Source of the DNA: Allomesorhizobium camelthorni
GTDB taxonomy: Bacteria > Pseudomonadota > Alphaproteobacteria > Rhizobiales > Rhizobiaceae
Reading direction: 5' to 3'
DNA: 64,000 bases
Assembly: GCF_011045125.1 (NCBI RefSeq)
Contig: NZ_JAAKZF010000018.1
Span: 1 to 64,000 of the forward strand
Part shown: positions 1 to 6,800 of the stretch, piece by piece
Layout of the letters: every line of letters starts with the position of its first letter
How positions within the stretch are numbered: position 1 is the first letter of the stretch
Made by a program: the position numbers and the translations under genes
The notes under the pieces: model-generated
Seen by the model: only the letters and a program-made list of their open reading frames with translations
What the model was told of the DNA's origin: nothing
The model's database searches: none

Positions 1-78
1 TTCGGCCTCGATATTGTTGGGCGCCTCGCGATAAAGCGGTTGCTCCGCCACGCCGAATTTGTGCGCTGCCTCTGCCAT
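1..78 (-). CDS. dnaB: Replicative DNA helicase DnaB, N-terminal end (partial)
   Basis: Only the first 26 codons are in the window; the gene runs off the left edge. The peptide begins MAEAAHKFGVAEQ and continues with PLYREAPNNIEAE, which matches the start of DnaB in rhizobia (a short tail, then the P-x-N-x-E-A-E that opens the helicase N-terminal domain). DnaB is the hexameric helicase that unwinds DNA ahead of the replication fork. The neighbourhood agrees: rpsF-rpsR-rplI lies on the same strand just upstream, and dnaB follows this ribosomal cluster in many bacteria. Here an epimerase (opposite strand) and cfa separate them. The identification rests on a short stretch plus context. Confidence 0.8.
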   Translation of the reverse strand, partial: MAEAAHKFGVAEQPLYREAPNNIEAE

Positions 79-215
79 TTTTGTCCCCGGTCTCGATCCC
101 CGAATGTCGGTAGCAGAAGAACTTTCCGCGTGCTGAAGATTCGGCCATTCACGCCCGCAATTCACACAGGCGCGAAACCGTCCACAGGACTGTCCAGCCG
201 CCGCCGGAATTGCTG

Positions 216-243
216 TTGACGCGAATCAGAGGAAGAGTCTAAT
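216..243 (+). promoter_or_regulatory. Putative sigma70-type promoter for the epimerase gene
   Basis: TTGACG at 216-221 and TCTAAT at 238-243 are separated by 16 bases, a good match to the housekeeping consensus. The element points at the epimerase start at 368 and would give a leader of roughly 120 bases. It was found by eye; no transcript data. Confidence 0.4.
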
Positions 244-367
244 CGCCGACGAAAGAGAACAAAACAAGAAAGCTATTCCGGCGGCGGCATATAGACGGGA
301 ATTCGTACTGCGGCACTTCCCTGCTAGGTTCGGCGCGATTCCAAGGTCAGGCGAAGAGCGAGGCAGC

Positions 368-1351
368 ATGAGAGTTCTGGTTACGGGAAGCGCCGGTCAC
401 CTGGGCGAGGCGCTGGTCCGCGCCTTAAGGAATTTGCAATATGAGGTCGTGGGTCTCGATATCGCGGCGTCGCCATTCACGACCGAGACCGGCTCGATAA
501 CCGACCGCTCTTGCGTGGAGCGGTGCATGGTCGGCGTGCAAGCGGTGTTTCATGCGGCCACCCTGCACAAGCCGCATGTCGCTACCCACAGCCGGCAGGA
601 TTTTGTCGACACCAACATTTCGGGCACGCTCAACCTATTGGAGGAAGCGGCAAGGGCAGGCGTCAAGTCATTCGTCTATACGAGCACGACCAGCGTCTTC
701 GGCGACGCGCTCGTGCCGCCGGCCGGCGCCCCGGCCGCCTGGGTGACCGAAGAGGTCAATCCCCGGCCAAAGAACATCTATGGCGTCACCAAGGCGGCGG
801 CCGAAGACCTTTGCCAGTTGTTCAGCAGGAACAACGGGCTTGCCTGCATCGTGCTACGGACCTCGCGCTTCTTTCCGGAAGAGGACGACAGCAGGGAAGT
901 GCGGGAGACCTATTCGGACGAGAATTTGAAGGCGAACGAGTATCTCTACCGCCGCGTGGATATCGAGGATGTGGTGAGCGCGCATTTGCTTGCCGCGGAA
1001 CATGCGCCGGCGATCGGATTTCGCAAATACATAATCAGCGCGACCACGCCCTTCCTGCCCGAAGATCTGGCCGACCTGCGCGCCGACGCGCCGCGCGTGG
1101 TGGGAAAGCGCGTTCCCGGCTACGAGGCGGAATACCGGCGGCGGGGCTGGAAAATGTTTCCGAGCATCGAACGGGTCTATGTGAACGAGCGTGCGCGAAC
1201 CGAACTCGGCTGGCGGCCGCGCCATGATTTCGGGTCGCTCGTCGAACGCCTGGGCAAGGGCGGCGAGGTCGTCAGCCCTCTGGCCCGGATCGTCGGGTCG
1301 AAAGGCTATCACGCCGAAGCGTTCGCCGAGGGGCCGTATCCGGTGGAGTGA
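368..1351 (+). CDS. NAD-dependent epimerase/dehydratase family protein
   Basis: The 327-residue protein is an extended short-chain dehydrogenase. The N-terminus carries the Rossmann dinucleotide motif GSAGHLG (about residues 8-14). A YGVTK motif near residue 138 supplies the catalytic Tyr and Lys, preceded by a TSTTS stretch with the catalytic Ser/Thr. Proteins of this family act on nucleotide sugars (epimerases, dehydratases, reductases); the substrate cannot be told from the sequence. It stands alone on the plus strand between divergent dnaB and convergent cfa, so context gives no pathway. ATG 368 is preceded by GAGG and starts directly with the first beta strand, as expected. Confidence 0.75.
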   Translation: MRVLVTGSAGHLGEALVRALRNLQYEVVGLDIAASPFTTETGSITDRSCVERCMVGVQAVFHAATLHKPHVATHSRQDFVDTNISGTLNLLEEAARAGVKSFVYTSTTSVFGDALVPPAGAPAAWVTEEVNPRPKNIYGVTKAAAEDLCQLFSRNNGLACIVLRTSRFFPEEDDSREVRETYSDENLKANEYLYRRVDIEDVVSAHLLAAEHAPAIGFRKYIISATTPFLPEDLADLRADAPRVVGKRVPGYEAEYRRRGWKMFPSIERVYVNERARTELGWRPRHDFGSLVERLGKGGEVVSPLARIVGSKGYHAEAFAEGPYPVE

Positions 1352-1397
1352 TGCGTCGGCTGCGGTCGACACCTGGCGGGAGACGAGGTGGCTGTGA

Positions 1398-2687
1398 CTA
1401 TTCGCCGGGCTCCGGCATCCGCTTCTTGCGCGGCCTTCGGGCAATGGCGGGTTTTCGATGCGCCTCCTCGTGGATGGCCAGCGCCTTCTCGCATTTGCCG
1501 ATATAGTCGCGAGTGACCGGCAGCGTGTCGTTGCGGCGCGTGAGCTGGATCTGGAAAACCATCAGATCCTGCCAACGGAACGAGGCTTCCGAGCCGGCGA
1601 GATAGAACTCCCACATGCGGCAGAAGCGTTCGTCATAGATCTCCTTGGCGCGGTCGCGATTGGCGAGGAAGCGCTCGCGCCAGTGCTTCAGGGTCTCGGC
1701 GTAGTGCAGGCGCAGGATCTCAACGTCGCCGAGCATGAGCCCGGAGTTTTCGATCGCCGGCAGCACTTCGGAAAGCGCCGGGATGTAGCCGCCCGGGAAA
1801 ATATGCTTGCGGATGAAGGCGTTGGTGGCCCAGGTCGGGCCGTTGCGGCCGATCGAATGCAGAAGCATGACGCCATCGGGCTTCAGCAGGGAAGCGCATT
1901 TGTTGAAGAAGGTAGCGTAGTGATTGACGCCGACATGCTCGAACATGCCGATCGAGACGATGCGGTCGAAGCGTTCGGTGAGTTCGCGATAGTCCCTGAG
2001 CTCGAAATGGACGTGGTTCTCCAGGCCTTCGGCATGGGCACGCTCGGTGGCGACGGCGTGCTGTTCGGTCGAAAGCGTGACGCCGAGCACCTCGGCCTCG
2101 AAGCTGCGCGCCAGATAGAGGCCGAGCCCGCCCCACCCGGAACCGATGTCGAGCACGGTCTGGCCGGGTTTCATTCCGAGCTTGGCGGCGATGTGGCGCT
2201 TCTTGGCCATCTGCGCCTCTTCCAGCGTCATGCCGGGGCGCTCGAAATAGGCGCAGGAATATTGCATGTCGGCGTCGAGGAAGAGCTTGTAGAATTCGCC
2301 CGACAGATCGTAATGGCGCTGGACGTTGCGCCGGGCGCGGGCGGCCGTGTTGACCTGCTGGAAACGGCGGAAAGCATGGCGCAAGCCTTCGACAGCCTTG
2401 GTCCATGACGCCTCGATGCCGCCCGGTCCCATATTCTGGTAGACGACACGCAGGAGGCCGAGCATATCGCCCTCGACGACTTCCAACTCGCCTTCCATAA
2501 ACGCTTCGCCCAGCGCCAGCATGGGATCGAAGGTGATGGCGCGTTCGGCGTGCTTTGTCTTGATCACGACATGGACGGAATCGCCGCTGCCGTCGCCGAA
2601 AAAATGGGTGGTTCCGTCCGGACCGGTGACGGTGAGATTTCCCGTCCTTACCAGCCGTTCGACAACACGCTGCAGCAGTTTGTTCAT
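1398..2687 (-). CDS. cfa: Cyclopropane-fatty-acyl-phospholipid synthase
   Basis: The enzyme transfers a methylene group from S-adenosylmethionine to unsaturated acyl chains of membrane phospholipids, forming cyclopropane fatty acids, usually in stationary phase or under acid stress. From ATG 2687 (MNKLLQRVVERL) it has 429 residues. An N-terminal lipid-associated domain is followed by the SAM-binding motif LDIGSGWGGLG, and the C-terminal half holds the family-typical GMFEHVGVNHY and PGGYIPAL motifs. An upstream ATG at 2726 would add 13 residues. Longer readings are excluded because they run through the rplI terminator at 2753-2785. The gene lies downstream of rpsF-rpsR-rplI on the same strand, but that terminator probably separates the transcripts. 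Confidence 0.88.
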   Translation of the reverse strand: MNKLLQRVVERLVRTGNLTVTGPDGTTHFFGDGSGDSVHVVIKTKHAERAITFDPMLALGEAFMEGELEVVEGDMLGLLRVVYQNMGPGGIEASWTKAVEGLRHAFRRFQQVNTAARARRNVQRHYDLSGEFYKLFLDADMQYSCAYFERPGMTLEEAQMAKKRHIAAKLGMKPGQTVLDIGSGWGGLGLYLARSFEAEVLGVTLSTEQHAVATERAHAEGLENHVHFELRDYRELTERFDRIVSIGMFEHVGVNHYATFFNKCASLLKPDGVMLLHSIGRNGPTWATNAFIRKHIFPGGYIPALSEVLPAIENSGLMLGDVEILRLHYAETLKHWRERFLANRDRAKEIYDERFCRMWEFYLAGSEASFRWQDLMVFQIQLTRRNDTLPVTRDYIGKCEKALAIHEEAHRKPAIARRPRKKRMPEPGE

Positions 2688-2752
2688 CGCAAAATCCCGA
2701 TCATCGCGAAGCGAAATCAAGCCCATGCGGTCCCCAATAGATTCCAAATAGC

Positions 2753-2785
2753 AAAAAAAAGCCCGGACACAAGGTCCGGGCTTTT
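2753..2785 (-). terminator. Rho-independent terminator of the rpsF-rpsR-rplI operon
   Basis: A perfect 8-bp stem GCCCGGAC/GTCCGGGC (2761-2768 with 2774-2781) has a 5-base loop. On the minus strand it is followed by eight U residues (the A run 2753-2760), 24 bases after the rplI stop. TTTT on the other side makes it weakly bidirectional. Confidence 0.9.
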
Positions 2786-2808
2786 GGTCCAGCGTTATGC
2801 GGACAGGT

Positions 2809-3384
2809 TCAGGCTTCCTCGCCTTCCTCCGCATTTGGATCGAAGAAGTTGTCCGGCCGCGCATTGTCGTTGATGTCTTCGCCGTAGATTGCCTCGGCTG
2901 TGGTCAGCGTCTCGCCCTTGGCCTGGCGCTCGGCTTCGTCGGCCGTGCGGGCGATGTTGAGCGTGATCGTGACTTCGACCTCGGGATGCAGCGCGATAGC
3001 CACATTGGTGAGTCCGATCGTCTTGATCGGCTGGTTGAGCTCGACCTGGTTGCGGCTGACCGTGAAGCCTTCGGCGGTGACGATCTCGGAAATGTCGCGG
3101 GTCGAGACCGAGCCGTAGAGCTGACCGGTTTCGCCGGCCGAGCGCACGACGATGAAGCTCTTGCCGTCGAGCTGATCGGCGATCTGCTGGGCTTCCGACT
3201 TGCGCTCGAGGTTGCGCGTCTCGAGCTGGGCGCGCTGGCCTTCGAACTTCTTCTTGTTGGCCTCGTTGGCGCGCAGCGCCTTGCCCTGCGGCAGGAGGAA
3301 ATTGCGAGCGAAGCCGTCCTTGACCTTGACGGTGTCGCCCATCTGGCCGAGGCGGGAAATGCGTTCGAGAAGAATGACTTCCAT
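2809..3384 (-). CDS. rplI: 50S ribosomal protein L9
   Basis: L9 binds domain V of 23S rRNA at the base of the L1 stalk and helps maintain reading frame. The protein starts [17 protein letters not shown], the conserved L9 N-terminal domain, continues with [16 protein letters not shown], and has the long helix and C-terminal domain. Its length is 191 residues; it is longer than the E. coli protein (149) because of an acidic C-terminal tail ending [14 protein letters not shown], common in alphaproteobacteria. The ATG at 3384 follows AAGGAACAAAGAG and is preferred over upstream in-frame starts, which would run into the inverted repeat between rpsR and rplI. It is the last gene of the S6-S18-L9 cluster. 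Confidence 0.97.
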   Translation of the reverse strand: MEVILLERISRLGQMGDTVKVKDGFARNFLLPQGKALRANEANKKKFEGQRAQLETRNLERKSEAQQIADQLDGKSFIVVRSAGETGQLYGSVSTRDISEIVTAEGFTVSRNQVELNQPIKTIGLTNVAIALHPEVEVTITLNIARTADEAERQAKGETLTTAEAIYGEDINDNARPDNFFDPNAEEGEEA

Positions 3385-3550
3385 CTCTTTGTTCCTTTCG
3401 TTTGCGGGCTTGGCCGCGATCAAATTCGGAACAGGCGGGGAAGTGAAAGGACGCGCTGCGTCCGGTTTCGCTGTCCTGCCTGTCGGGCAGTTAGAGCGAC
3501 GACTGTCGCCCAACTCGGGATTCTGGTCCGCTCCCGAAGCGGAATAGCCG

Positions 3551-3627
3551 GGGACAGTTTACTTTTTTCCGCCCGCGCCAGCCTTGAAGCGGCTTAGCCC
3601 ATCTGCGGAAAGAAAGTAAACTGTCCC
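3551..3627. repeat. Imperfect inverted repeat between rpsR and rplI
   Basis: Left arm 3551-3572 begins GGGACAGTTTAC. Right arm 3605-3627 is its reverse complement, ending GTAAACTGTCCC, with one base inserted in a T/A run. The arms are about 22 bp, separated by 32 bases. The whole element sits in the 250-base gap between rpsR and rplI and would be transcribed as a hairpin. It may be a small palindromic mobile element (REP or MITE type) or an intra-operon regulatory hairpin. Confidence 0.8.
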
Positions 3628-3634
3628 TGGCGCT

Positions 3635-3883
3635 TTACCTCACCACGTATGGCAGGAGGCCGAGGAAACGGGCGCGCTTGATCGCCTTGGCGAGTTCGCG
3701 CTGCTTCTTCTGGCTGACCGCCGTGATGCGCGACGGCACGATCTTGCCGCGCTCGGAGATGTAGCGCTGCAGGAGACGCACGTCCTTGTAGTCGATCTTC
3801 GGAGCGTTGGCGCCGGAGAACGGGCAGGTCTTGCGGCGGCGATGGAACGGGCGCCGGGTCGGGATCTGGTTGATGTCGACCAT
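3635..3883 (-). CDS. rpsR: 30S ribosomal protein S18
   Basis: The 82-residue protein has the S18 signature: basic N-terminus, [17 protein letters not shown], the [15 protein letters not shown] helix region and the [14 protein letters not shown]-terminus. S18 pairs with S6 on the platform of the 30S subunit near 16S rRNA helices 22-23. Its ATG overlaps the rpsF stop by one base (TAATG), with AGGAGGTGC just upstream, so translation of S6 and S18 is probably coupled, as suits two proteins that form a heterodimer. Confidence 0.98.
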   Translation of the reverse strand: MVDINQIPTRRPFHRRRKTCPFSGANAPKIDYKDVRLLQRYISERGKIVPSRITAVSQKKQRELAKAIKRARFLGLLPYVVR

Positions 3884-4377
3884 TATTCTGCACCTCCTTC
3901 AACGCCTTCGCGCGGACGGCGCGGGCCACGATCGCCACCTTCGCGGTCACCGAACGAGCGCGGGCCGCGGTCGCCGCGGTCACGATCGCCGAACGAGCGC
4001 GGGCCACGATCGCCACGGTCGCGGTCGCCGAAGCCGCCGCGGTCGGAACGCTCTTCGCGCTTCTGCATCATCGCGGATGCGCCTTCCTCATGCTTGTCGA
4101 CCTTGACGGTCAGGAAGCGCAGCACGTCCTCGGAGAGGCCCATCTGGCGTTCCATCTCGTTGAGGGCGGCCGGGGGGCAGTCCAGGTCCATCAGCGTGTA
4201 GTAAGCCTTCCGGTTCTTCTTGACCCGGTAGGTGAGGGACTTCAGTCCCCAGTTCTCGACCCTGCCGACCGACCCGCCATGCGAGGAGACGACATCCTTG
4301 TAATGTTCCACAAGGGCGTCGACCTGCTGCTGCGAGAGGTCCTGCCGGGCAAGAAACACATGTTCGTATAGAGCCAT
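3883..4377 (-). CDS. rpsF: 30S ribosomal protein S6 with long Arg/Gly/Asp-rich C-terminal tail
   Basis: Residues 1 to about 100 are a normal S6 domain ([32 protein letters not shown], then the [10 protein letters not shown] strand). S6 binds S18 and then 16S rRNA in the platform. Residues about 105-164 form a low-complexity tail built from a repeated unit [13 protein letters not shown], then [11 protein letters not shown]. Total length is 164 residues, longer than the E. coli protein, whose C-terminus instead carries added glutamates. An extended S6 tail is known in rhizobia; its function is unclear. It is the first gene of the operon, with a candidate promoter near 4614-4641. Confidence 0.96.
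   Translation of the reverse strand: MALYEHVFLARQDLSQQQVDALVEHYKDVVSSHGGSVGRVENWGLKSLTYRVKKNRKAYYTLMDLDCPPAALNEMERQMGLSEDVLRFLTVKVDKHEEGASAMMQKREERSDRGGFGDRDRGDRGPRSFGDRDRGDRGPRSFGDREGGDRGPRRPREGVEGGAE
3912..4028 (-). repeat. 39-bp tandem repeat in the rpsF tail
   Basis: Two near-identical 39-bp units (3951-3989 and 3990-4028) begin CGAACGAGCGCGGGCC. A third, more diverged unit lies at about 3912-3950. They encode the 13-residue repeats of the S6 tail and keep the frame. Copy number may vary between strains. Confidence 0.75.
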
Positions 4378-4801
4378 TGTTCTTTGCCTTTCTTCGTTTC
4401 CCTGTCCGGTTCCCGGCGGCTAAAGCCTCTGCAACTTCTCTTGGACCCTTCGAGGGACCTTGCGGTCTCCTCAGGGGAAGAAAGGAGCATTACGAGACGG
4501 TCGAGAGCGGAGACACGGGAGGCGGAAGCACTTTTGCTTCACACGGCGGCTTTGTTTGGCAAAACCTCCGGCCCTCCGTTCAGCCCCCAGCTGGGACCGG
4601 CAGATTGCGCGGGTCTATACAGCAATCCAGCCGGAAGGCAAGGCTTGCCGGAACCCGTGCGGCAAAAGCGCCATCGGGGACGCGGCAAATATTGGTTAAC
4701 CACGGTCGTCATCGCAGCCGCACGGAGCGGCGCGCATCAATCCAATTTTCATCAAGCGCAGGCAGAAGTCGCATGCGGGTTGATTTTTTTTGGGGTTCAA
4801 G
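4378..4801. other. Gene-free region upstream of rpsF and the Tad-like gene
   Basis: This divergent intergenic stretch of 424 bases has no credible coding sequence. It holds the rpsF promoter candidate (4614-4641) and, between that and the rpsF start, a leader of about 230 bases. A 10-bp palindrome CCCAGCTGGG lies at 4586-4595. No RNA gene was recognised. Confidence 0.5.
4614..4641 (-). promoter_or_regulatory. rpsF: Putative promoter of the rpsF operon
   Basis: Read on the minus strand, TTGCCT (4636-4641) and TATAGA (4614-4619) are spaced by 16 bases. Transcription from here would give a leader of about 230 nt before the rpsF ATG, long enough for the S6:S18-binding leader structures known in other bacteria; I did not fold it. 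Confidence 0.45.
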
Positions 4802-6436
4802 ATGCTTCTCAAACGGTTCTGGCGCTCGACGGCCGGAAATTTCAGCATGATGATGGTGGTCGGGTTGCCGGCTATCCTCGGGGCCGCGGGCCTGGCGATC
4901 GACGTGGCCAATCTTCTGACGGCCAGGACCAATCTTCAGAACGCACTGGATTCGGCGGTGCTTGCCGCCTCGCGCCTGATGGACGGATCGCAGTCGCGCA
5001 AGGAGGCGTTCGACGGTTTCTTCGCCGCCAACATTTACGGCCGCAACGGGCTGGAGAGCGCCGAAGCCGAATTGTCGGTGGAGGAGGGGGTCAACTCCAT
5101 CAAGACGTCGGCCACCGCCTATGCCGACGTCAAGCTGCATTTCGCCTTCCTCTTCGGCAAGAGCGCCAGAGTAACCGCCGAAGCCAGCGCCTATGAATCG
5201 ACCGCAAACCTCGAAGTCGCCCTGGTGCTCGACAATACCGGCTCGATGGGCGAAACCAACATGAAGGCCTTGCGGGAAGCCGCGACCGACCTGATAGAAG
5301 CCCTGGAGGACCAGAGAGAGGACGAGAAAAAGGCAAAGTCCGAACGCAAAATTCGCGCGGCTCTCGTTCCTTTCGTCACTGCGGTGAATATCAAGACAGC
5401 GGGTGAAGATTATATGTCGTGGATCGACACCAGGACGAACCTGTCTGAGGACGACCTCGGCTTGAATGGCAGGAATTTCGAGTCCGACAAAGAAAATGGG
5501 AAGCGTGTCGGGCACTGGCTGTTGTTCAACAAACTGAAGGCAATCAACCCTGACGTCGAGTGGAAAGGCTGTGTGGAGGCGCGGCTTGCCAGATTCAATG
5601 CGGACGGCACGCCCAAGTTGGGCGACACGCCGAATCTGGACGATACGCCGCCCAATCCGTCGAAGCCGGAAACCTTGTTCGTGCCGTATTTCGCTCCGGA
5701 TGAGCCTGGGGACGCTCGCGCGGCGATTAACAGTTCAAACGGACTGAACAACACCTATCTCGATGACGTCGTACCGCCGGGAACAAATACCGACGCAGGG
5801 CGCCAGAAATCCATTTTGAAATACAGCACCAAAGGCATCGCCAACATCATCGACGAGACGGCGCCGCTGACCAGCGGCCCGAACTATGCCTGCGCAACGC
5901 CGATCGCCCCGCTTACCGAAGATCTGAAGGCGCTCAAGGCTGAAATCGCAAAAATGGTCTACTGGTTTGGCTCCGGCACGAATGTGTCGGAAGGGCTGGC
6001 CTGGGGTTTGCGGGTGCTCTCGCCGGGCAAGCCATATACGCAGGGAGACCCCTTCGACGCCAAGGAGACCACCAAGGTCGTCGTCGTCTTCACCGACGGC
6101 GAAAACAACGTGTTCGGCGCTGCGAACGCCTCGATCAACAAGTCCGATTACGGCTCATACAATTTTCTGGACACAGGCCGCATGGGAACGACCAACCGGA
6201 ACACGGCGCTGGATAATGTGAACAAGCTGACTCTCGGCGCGTGCACCGCGCTGAGGAACAAGGATGTGCGGATTTTTACAGTCGTGCTGGGCGCCGATTC
6301 GCGGAAAAACCGCGATCTCTATAGCGCCTGCGCCACAAGCACGGCTGACTACTATCCAACGAAGAACCCCGAACAGCTCAAGGCCGCCTTCAAGCAGATC
6401 AGCTATTCCATCTCGCAGCTTTCGGTTACGAACTGA
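4802..6436 (+). CDS. TadE/TadG-like pilus assembly protein with von Willebrand factor A domain
   Basis: From ATG 4802 the protein has 544 residues. Residues about 14-40 are hydrophobic (MMMVVGLPAILGAAGLAIDV), preceded by RSTAGNFS, the pattern of the TadE/TadG N-terminus that anchors the protein in the inner membrane. A vWA domain follows: residues 144-149 read DNTGSM, a variant of the metal-binding DxSxS motif, and a FTDGENN motif lies near residue 430. Proteins of this type sit with Tad/Flp pilus genes or alone in rhizobia. No other tad gene is in the window, so the link to pili is inferred from family only. A TTG at 4790 is in frame, but ATG 4802 has GGGG well placed upstream. Confidence 0.75.
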   Translation: MLLKRFWRSTAGNFSMMMVVGLPAILGAAGLAIDVANLLTARTNLQNALDSAVLAASRLMDGSQSRKEAFDGFFAANIYGRNGLESAEAELSVEEGVNSIKTSATAYADVKLHFAFLFGKSARVTAEASAYESTANLEVALVLDNTGSMGETNMKALREAATDLIEALEDQREDEKKAKSERKIRAALVPFVTAVNIKTAGEDYMSWIDTRTNLSEDDLGLNGRNFESDKENGKRVGHWLLFNKLKAINPDVEWKGCVEARLARFNADGTPKLGDTPNLDDTPPNPSKPETLFVPYFAPDEPGDARAAINSSNGLNNTYLDDVVPPGTNTDAGRQKSILKYSTKGIANIIDETAPLTSGPNYACATPIAPLTEDLKALKAEIAKMVYWFGSGTNVSEGLAWGLRVLSPGKPYTQGDPFDAKETTKVVVVFTDGENNVFGAANASINKSDYGSYNFLDTGRMGTTNRNTALDNVNKLTLGACTALRNKDVRIFTVVLGADSRKNRDLYSACATSTADYYPTKNPEQLKAAFKQISYSISQLSVTN

Positions 6437-6443
6437 CGGGGAT

Positions 6444-6473
6444 AGCAGCGACGGCTCTACCGCCTTCGCTGCT
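6444..6473 (+). terminator. Hairpin after the Tad-like gene
   Basis: AGCAGCGA (6444-6451) pairs perfectly with TCGCTGCT (6466-6473), with a possible inner GGC/GCC stem. It begins 8 bases after the stop codon. There is no T run, so terminator function is likely but not certain. Confidence 0.4.
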
Positions 6474-6483
6474 GGGATGTTGG

Positions 6484-6732
6484 CTATGCCGCCTTGGTTA
6501 TCATGAAGTCGACGTGGATTGCGTCGTAGGGGAATACGACGCGTCCCTCCTCGGTATGATCTAGAATACCCGCCTTCAGAAGCGCATAGGGTGCTCTGCT
6601 CGTCCTTTTCGGAGTTGGGAAGAACGCCTTCGCGCGGTGGCGCTTGCTGAAAATGATTTCGTACTGACGCAGACAGACGCCTCTGGCTTCACATGGAGCG
6701 ACGCTTGCCTCCGGCCCCTTCCATTCAGCCAC
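6484..6732 (-). pseudogene. Chimeric gene debris: sulfatase C-terminus fragment joined to tail of a COG4190-type regulator
   Basis: An open frame of 82 codons reads as two unrelated fragments. The middle, QYEIIFSKRHRAKAFFPTPK, resembles the end of the intact transferase at 9378-11348 (QFDIMFGKRHGAKAFFPE), and the DNA around 6614-6672 is visibly similar to 9415-9475. The end, KAGILDHTEEGRVVFPYDAIH followed by VDFMITKAA, resembles from memory the C-terminus of small predicted helix-turn-helix regulators of the COG4190 type; their N-terminal DNA-binding part is missing. The most likely explanation is decayed remnants fused by deletion. It is unlikely to be a functional gene. Confidence 0.55.
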
Positions 6733-6800
6733 GGCGCGGCGGGCAGATTGCGGCGGTCGACCCAGGGTTTGGAGGGCAAGTGGTATCGAACGAGTCCTGC

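Larger units (their letters stand above)
6437..6800. other. Region of 364 bases without an intact gene
   Basis: It lies between the Tad-like gene and the stop of the MHYT-GGDEF-EAL gene. It holds a hairpin after the Tad-like stop (6444-6473) and minus-strand gene debris (about 6484-6732), described separately. The last 70 bases show nothing recognisable. Confidence 0.6.

Noticed and set aside
3912-4028. Tandem repeats taken as a possible CRISPR array
   Set aside because: The 39-bp units are directly adjacent without spacers and encode the S6 tail in frame.
4790-4801. TTG start for the Tad-like gene
   Set aside because: ATG four codons later has a well placed GGGG and gives a normal N-terminus.
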